Positions 40,143 to 44,490 of a stretch of DNA of 44,490 nt are shown piece after piece. The notes under the pieces were generated by a model. That model saw only the letters and a list, made by a program, of their open reading frames with translations, was not told the origin of the DNA and searched no databases. Each line of letters opens with the position of its first letter. Within the stretch, counting starts at the first letter, position 1. The position numbers were made by a program, and so were the translations under genes. The stretch lies in NCBI GenBank assembly GCA_050313295.1, contig JBNPLD010000013.1; one strand, written 5' to 3'. Source of the stretch: S5-A14a sp022766365. Lineage in GTDB: Bacteria; Bacillota; Clostridia; Peptostreptococcales; Anaerovoracaceae.

Positions 40143-42737
40143 ATGAATATTGAAAAATATACGGAAAATGCCAGACAGGCGATTGTAGAGTGTCAGAATA
40201 TTGCTGTTTCGGAGGGAAATCAGGAAATCCAGGTAGAGCACTTGGCTCTGGCCCTCCTAATGCAGAGAGATGGATTGATCCCCAAACTTATTAATGCGAT
40301 GGGAATAGATCCGGCACTTTTGATTGGAAATCTTGAGGCAGAAATACAGAAACTGCCTAAGGTATCAGGTGGAGCCGACAATGTATATGCTTCCAGAAGA
40401 TTTAGTCAGGTAATTCTTGCTGCGGAGAGAGAGGCTGAGAATTTTAAAGACGAGTATGTGAGTGTTGAACATCTTTTCATTGCAATTATGGACGAGAGGG
40501 ACAGTGCCGCTTCCAAACTATTTGCAAGGAACGGGATCAGGAAAGATGATTTTCTTAAGGCACTTACAATGGTAAGAGGCAATCAGAGGGTTACAAATCA
40601 GAATCCTGAAAATAGTTATGATGCACTTAATAAATACGGAAGGGACCTTGTTCAGCTTGCCAAAGAAGGAAAGATGGATCCTGTAATCGGAAGGGATTCA
40701 GAAATCAGAAGGACGATTCAAATCCTCTCAAGGAGGACAAAGAATAATCCGGTTCTTATCGGTGAGCCGGGGGTAGGTAAGACTGCTGTTGTGGAGGGAC
40801 TCGCTCAGCGTATCTTTAAAGGAGATGTACCTGAAGGACTTCAGGATAAGACCATTTTTGCCCTTGATATGGGCTCCCTGATCGCAGGTGCTAAGTATAG
40901 GGGTGAATTTGAAGAGAGACTTAAGGCTGTGCTTAACGAAGTGGAAAAATCCGAAGGCCAAATTATTTTGTTTATTGATGAAATCCATAATATTGTAGGC
41001 GCAGGTGGAGGAGAAGGCTCTATGGATGCCGGGAACCTTTTGAAGCCAAAGCTAGCCAGAGGTGAGTTGCACTGTATAGGCGCGACAACACTTGATGAAT
41101 ATCGAAAATATATTGAAAAGGATGCAGCCTTAGAAAGACGTTTCCAACAGGTTATGGTAGATCAGCCTACAGTTGAGGATACTATCTCAATACTTCGAGG
41201 ACTTAAAGAGAGATTTGAGATACATCACGGAGTCAGAATATCGGACTCTGCGTTGATAGCTTGTGCAACTTTGTCAGATCGATACATATCAGATAGATTT
41301 TTACCGGATAAGGCAATAGACCTTATGGACGAGGCAGCAGCTAAGATTAGGATGGAAATTGATTCCATGCCTGTCGAACTCGATGAAATTTCAAGAAAAA
41401 TAATGCAGCTTGAGATTGAGAGACAGGCCCTTGGAAAGGAAGATGATAAGGCTTCACATCACAGGCTGGAGGTGTTAGAGAAGGAGCTGGCAGAGCTTAA
41501 AGATGAGGAAAAGACACTTAAAGCCCAGTGGAACAATGAGAAGAATGCTCTTGTGAAAGTCAAAGAAACTAAGGAAAAGATTGAGGAAGTTAAGCACCAG
41601 ATGGATGAGGCGGAGAGAAGTTACGACCTTGAGACTCTTGCAAAACTGAAGTATGGTACTCTGCCTGAACTGGAGGAGGAACTTGAAGAACAGAAGAAGG
41701 AAGCCGGAAAGGTTGAAGAATCAAGGCTTTTGAAGGAAGAAGTGGGAGAAGAAGAAATCGCTGAAGTGGTATCTAACTGGACAGGGATTCCGGTATCTAA
41801 ACTTGTTGAGTCTGAAAAGGAGAAATTAATAAGACTTCCTGAGATTCTCCATAGACGTGTTGTAGGTCAGGACGAGGGTATTAAGGCTGTGTCTGAAGCT
41901 ATTTTGAGAGCAAGGGCCGGTCTTAAAAATGAAAACAGACCGATTGGATCCTTTATTTTCCTGGGCCCTACGGGGGTTGGAAAGACAGAGCTTGCCAAGG
42001 CCTTATCCGAGACCTTGTTCGATTCTGAAAGGAATATGATCAGAATAGATATGTCAGAGTATATGGAGAAACATTCCGTTTCAAGGCTCGTTGGAGCCCC
42101 TCCGGGATATGTGGGCTATGATGAAGGTGGACAGCTGACTGAGGCGGTTAGAAGAAAACCATATAGTGTAATACTCTTTGACGAGATAGAAAAAGCCCAT
42201 CCGGATGTGTTCAATATTTTGTTACAGCTCCTTGACGACGGCAGATTGACGGATAATCAGGGACGAACTGTAGACTTCAAAAATACGATTGTGATAATGA
42301 CTTCAAATATTGGAAGCTATGATTTGATAGACAATATTCGTGAAGACGGCTCTATCGATTCGGACGTTAAAGAGAGAGTTTTGCAGCAGCTAAAGGCAAG
42401 TTTCAGACCGGAGTTTTTGAATAGAGTGGACGACATTGTAATATTCAGTCCATTGACTAAGGCTCAGATCGAAGATATAATTGAACTTACAGCTTCTGAT
42501 CTTGGAAAGAGACTTGAAGATAGAAATATAATATTGAAAATTGATAATGCGGGCAAAGATTTTATTGCTGACAAGGCATATGAGCCTGCTTATGGCGCTC
42601 GTCCGATTAAGAGGTATCTCCAGAAGAATGTCGAAACCCATATTGCAGCCATGATAATTCAGGGTCAGCTGGGCGACGGTGATTCTGTAACGATTACTTC
42701 CAAAGATGATAAGCTTGAGTATCTTGTGAATGCTTAA
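40143..42737 (+). CDS. clpB: ATP-dependent disaggregase ClpB
   Basis: ClpB is a hexameric AAA+ chaperone that pulls proteins out of aggregates together with DnaK. An N domain (1-150) is followed by NBD1 with Walker A GEPGVGKT (207-214) and IDEIHN, and by a long coiled-coil middle domain (about 405-525, rich in Glu and Lys). That middle domain distinguishes ClpB from ClpC. NBD2 has GPTGVGKTELAKAL (near 607) and LFDEIEKAHPDVF, and the family C-terminal domain follows (AYGARPIKRYLQKNVE). The length, 864 residues, is standard. The ribosome binding site GGGGGTGA (40131-40138) lies before the ATG. Control by HrcA is shown by the upstream CIRCE. nth follows 23 bases later and may be co-transcribed. 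Confidence 0.97.
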   Translation: MNIEKYTENARQAIVECQNIAVSEGNQEIQVEHLALALLMQRDGLIPKLINAMGIDPALLIGNLEAEIQKLPKVSGGADNVYASRRFSQVILAAEREAENFKDEYVSVEHLFIAIMDERDSAASKLFARNGIRKDDFLKALTMVRGNQRVTNQNPENSYDALNKYGRDLVQLAKEGKMDPVIGRDSEIRRTIQILSRRTKNNPVLIGEPGVGKTAVVEGLAQRIFKGDVPEGLQDKTIFALDMGSLIAGAKYRGEFEERLKAVLNEVEKSEGQIILFIDEIHNIVGAGGGEGSMDAGNLLKPKLARGELHCIGATTLDEYRKYIEKDAALERRFQQVMVDQPTVEDTISILRGLKERFEIHHGVRISDSALIACATLSDRYISDRFLPDKAIDLMDEAAAKIRMEIDSMPVELDEISRKIMQLEIERQALGKEDDKASHHRLEVLEKELAELKDEEKTLKAQWNNEKNALVKVKETKEKIEEVKHQMDEAERSYDLETLAKLKYGTLPELEEELEEQKKEAGKVEESRLLKEEVGEEEIAEVVSNWTGIPVSKLVESEKEKLIRLPEILHRRVVGQDEGIKAVSEAILRARAGLKNENRPIGSFIFLGPTGVGKTELAKALSETLFDSERNMIRIDMSEYMEKHSVSRLVGAPPGYVGYDEGGQLTEAVRRKPYSVILFDEIEKAHPDVFNILLQLLDDGRLTDNQGRTVDFKNTIVIMTSNIGSYDLIDNIREDGSIDSDVKERVLQQLKASFRPEFLNRVDDIVIFSPLTKAQIEDIIELTASDLGKRLEDRNIILKIDNAGKDFIADKAYEPAYGARPIKRYLQKNVETHIAAMIIQGQLGDGDSVTITSKDDKLEYLVNA

Positions 42738-42760
42738 AGCCTGTGTAACTCGAGGAGATT

Positions 42761-43390
42761 ATGATGCTCAAAAAGAAAGATATATCTTTGGTTCTTGATA
42801 CCCTTGAGGCGGAATATCCTGAAGCGGAATGTGCCTTAAATCATATAAATATTTTTCAGCTGCTCGTAGCTGTGGTTTTGTCAGCACAAACAACAGATGC
42901 AAGTGTCAACAAAGTAACACCTGAGCTTTTTAAGGTTTATCCTACACCTTTTGAACTGGCAGAAGCTAAGCGAGACGAAGTTGAAATTATTCTTAAGAGA
43001 ATAGGTATGTATAGAACTAAGTCCAAGAATATTATTAACTTGGCAAAGATGTTGTGCGAACGCTATAATGGGGAGGTGCCGAGGGATTATGATTCCCTCG
43101 TCGCCCTTCCGGGCGTCGGCCGAAAGACAGCGAATGTAGTATTATCAGTGGGATTCGGTGAGCAAAGAATAGCGGTGGACACCCATGTTTTTCGAGTTGC
43201 TAATAGAATAGGACTTGTTAAAGAAAAGGACGTTTTGTCAACGGAACTTTCTCTTATGAAGCGAATACCTGAGAACAGGTGGTCTAAGACTCACCACAGC
43301 CTGATTTTTCACGGAAGAAAGTGTTGTACTGCTCGTAACCCACACTGTGAAAACTGCGTGATATTCGGAATCTGTGAACAGCGTATCTAG
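42761..43390 (+). CDS. nth: endonuclease III
   Basis: This DNA glycosylase and AP lyase removes oxidised pyrimidines in base excision repair. The helix-hairpin-helix LPGVGRKTANVVLS holds the catalytic lysine K122, and the catalytic aspartate is D140 in VDTHVFRVANR. The C-terminal 4Fe-4S motif is C-x6-C-x2-C-x5-C (CTARNPHCENCVIFGIC). The length, 209 residues, is standard. GGAG at 42753-42756 precedes two adjacent ATGs (42761 and 42764). Being just behind heat-inducible clpB, it may share that stress control. Confidence 0.96.
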   Translation: MMLKKKDISLVLDTLEAEYPEAECALNHINIFQLLVAVVLSAQTTDASVNKVTPELFKVYPTPFELAEAKRDEVEIILKRIGMYRTKSKNIINLAKMLCERYNGEVPRDYDSLVALPGVGRKTANVVLSVGFGEQRIAVDTHVFRVANRIGLVKEKDVLSTELSLMKRIPENRWSKTHHSLIFHGRKCCTARNPHCENCVIFGICEQRI

Positions 43391-43484
43391 TGGATTGCCC
43401 ATTATGGACATATAAAACAATGAAAATTTAGAAATGAATTAATTTTCATGGTAAATAAAAAGAAAACAGAACAAACAGCTCTTT

Positions 43485-43748
43485 ATGAGCATTTGTAATG
43501 ACGCAACAGAGTTTATCTGCAAAATTCATTTGCTGTATTTTGAGGTGATATGTTCATTGACTATTTTAGATAGCTATTTTAGACTTTCCACAGCGGAGGA
43601 TATCTTATCAAGCAAGGTCGGGGATTGCATCTTCTGCCATAAAGCAGTTATGCCATTAGCCTGTCTTTTAGCCTTAATCGCCGGATTGATACCTTTAATT
43701 GATAATTCGAACAAGCAAAACTGTATCAGGGAGAGTTTTTATGAATGA
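43485..43748 (+). CDS. uncertain small protein with one hydrophobic segment
   Basis: A frame of 87 codons with no ribosome binding site at its first ATG. Only the last third looks protein-like (MPLACLLALIAGLIPLIDN, a membrane segment). It ends in an 8-base overlap with the start of the next gene, ATGAATGA, which is the pattern of translational coupling. It could be a decayed gene or a shorter peptide from an internal ATG near 43650. I recognise no family. Confidence 0.3.
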   Translation: MSICNDATEFICKIHLLYFEVICSLTILDSYFRLSTAEDILSSKVGDCIFCHKAVMPLACLLALIAGLIPLIDNSNKQNCIRESFYE

Positions 43749-44013
43749 CATATTGATAGTAATCAGAATTGTTTTACCTGTGATATTAGTAGGTATTATT
43801 GCTATTTTTACAATTCACATTGCTAAAAAGATATCAGAATGTCATAAGACAAAAGAAAAGCAAGAGGATGAAAACTATATGGCCGTGGGCATGGCTGTCG
43901 GTATGGGTATCGGTACTTCACTGGGAATTGCTTTAGAAGTAGATAATTTAGCAATCGGAACGTCTATCGGTATGTTGTTAGGTATGATTGTAGGTATGAA
44001 TTATAAGAAATAA
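43741..44013 (+). CDS. small glycine-zipper membrane protein
   Basis: This protein of 90 residues is of unknown function. The N-terminal helix, about 3-27 (LIVIRIVLPVILVGIIAIF), is a transmembrane segment. A charged linker follows (about 30-45), then a Gly/Met-rich hydrophobic hairpin (MAVGMAVGMGIGTSLGIAL, then AIGTSIGMLLGMIVGM) with GxxxG spacing typical of glycine zippers that pack helices in membranes. The ATG at 43741 has a good ribosome binding site (AGGGAGAG, 43728-43735). Small proteins with such zippers include holin-like proteins, toxins and membrane stabilisers, and no choice among these is justified. Confidence 0.65.
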   Translation: MNDILIVIRIVLPVILVGIIAIFTIHIAKKISECHKTKEKQEDENYMAVGMAVGMGIGTSLGIALEVDNLAIGTSIGMLLGMIVGMNYKK

Positions 44014-44285
44014 GCAAATTAGTTGATAGGAATGAAGGTGAATTTTAAAACATATATCCATATTAATTAACAGATTTTACAAAATTATAGGCAAAAGAAT
44101 GGAAAATCAATGTTTTCATTGGTCATGATTATGTTTTTATCGTTTTTCAAGGCTTATTGATTTTAGTAAAAAAATAGTAATACGTATTTGTGTAGTTTTA
44201 CACATTTTATTAATATAAAAGAATGGATTAATGCCGTATTATAAAGAAAGACTCTTTCAAAAGTTCACAATATCACGTTAAACAG
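44014..44285. other. gene-free AT-rich stretch
   Basis: No convincing frame on either strand. A short hairpin TGTGTA (44189-44194) with TACACA (44199-44204), followed by TTTT, could terminate the gene ending at 44013, although it is 175 bases away. Confidence 0.4.
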
Positions 44286-44322
44286 AATCCCCTTATACAT
44301 CATTTCAGATGTACAGGGGATT
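44286..44322 (-). terminator. hairpin between convergent genes, probable terminator
   Basis: AATCCCCT and TACATC (44286-44301) pair with GATGTA and AGGGGATT (44308-44322), a stem of about 14 bp with one bulge and a 6-base loop. It lies about 100 bases beyond the stop of the minus-strand gene and between converging genes, so it may serve both. Confidence 0.6.
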
Positions 44323-44418
44323 AACTTTATAAATCTTTTAAGTTGTTACGCGTATGGTATAAAATGGAAATGAAATTAACCTTTAAATTATTATGACATC
44401 TAAGCCTTGGTTCCTTAT

Positions 44419-44490
44419 TTAACGACCACAGCATTTCTTATATTTCTTACCGCTTCCACACGGACATGGATCGTTTCGTCCGGGTTTCTT
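44419..44490 (-). CDS. secA: C-terminal end of a SEC-C zinc-motif protein, probably SecA
   Basis: Only the last 23 codons are in the window. On the minus strand they read KKPGRNDPCPCGSGKKYKKC followed by CGR and TAA. This is the SEC-C motif, CxCxSGxxxxxCC, which binds zinc. At the C-terminus of SecA, the preprotein translocase ATPase, it recruits SecB or ribosomes. The same motif ends other proteins, so the SecA call rests on how closely the sequence matches clostridial SecA tails. The rest of the gene lies beyond 44490. Confidence 0.65.
   Translation of the reverse strand, partial: KKPGRNDPCPCGSGKKYKKCCGR

Noticed and set aside
1..44490. tRNA, rRNA, CRISPR arrays, common riboswitches
   Set aside because: I looked for cloverleaf ends, rRNA core sequences, evenly spaced repeats and classic riboswitch signatures upstream of genes, and saw none. 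A covariance search could still find weak ones.

Overview
The window looks like chromosome of a low-GC, strictly anaerobic Gram-positive bacterium of the class Clostridia. The evidence is Firmicutes-type gene order (rimP-nusA-ylxR-infB-rbfA-nrnA-truB-ribF-rpsO-pnp), strong AGGAGG ribosome binding sites, formate-tetrahydrofolate ligase, a two-cluster ferredoxin/flavodoxin protein and a CIRCE heat-shock operator. I cannot name a genus. No rRNA, tRNA or CRISPR array is visible.

Layout. (1) 1-8.9 kb, plus strand: a tightly packed run of rbgA, rnhB, fhs, a YtcJ-like amidohydrolase, folD, malic enzyme and fumC. It joins ribosome assembly and RNA/DNA hybrid repair to one-carbon and C4-acid metabolism. 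(2) 8.9-10.2 kb, minus strand: a GTPase with a DUF697-like membrane domain, convergent with fumC with no gap. (3) 10.2-19.2 kb: an AT-richer island with a possible remnant of a mobile-element gene, a small HTH regulator, and a type I restriction-modification system (hsdR, hsdM, hsdS). The hsdS is followed by a tyrosine recombinase, a second 5' half of hsdS and an inverted 3' half of hsdS. (4) 19.6-24.8 kb: ahpC, a secreted 5'-nucleotidase and a two-component system, each apparently with its own promoter. (5) 25-37.8 kb: the rimP-to-pnp translation and RNA-processing cluster, with a flavodoxin/ferredoxin protein inserted after infB. (6) 38-40 kb: a CPBP protease, then a gene-poor stretch with strong hairpins and a probable pseudogene. 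(7) 40-43.4 kb: CIRCE-controlled clpB, then nth. (8) The end: small membrane proteins and, on the minus strand, the C-terminal SEC-C zinc motif of a protein that is probably SecA.

The most interesting object is the hsdS locus. Four copies of a 14-bp core (TAAACGATAATTTA) sit at the centre or end of the hsdS pieces. Two of them lie within a perfect 77-bp inverted repeat. The reading frame through the core is the same in all three hsdS pieces. Inversions by the recombinase encoded between them would join either of two 5' target-recognition domains to either of two 3' ones in frame, giving up to four methylation specificities. In the state sequenced, the first hsdS is complete and the second is split, with its 3' half on the opposite strand. 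The class (phase-variable type I RM) is known. This arrangement, two complete flip units around a recombinase, is worth testing.

Other points of interest are a FolD that lacks the family's catalytic lysine and glutamine, a YlxR-L7Ae fusion, extra hydrophilic insertions in many housekeeping proteins, a multi-stop pseudogene near 39 kb, and a 15-bp perfect hairpin that may mark the end of a lost transposon.
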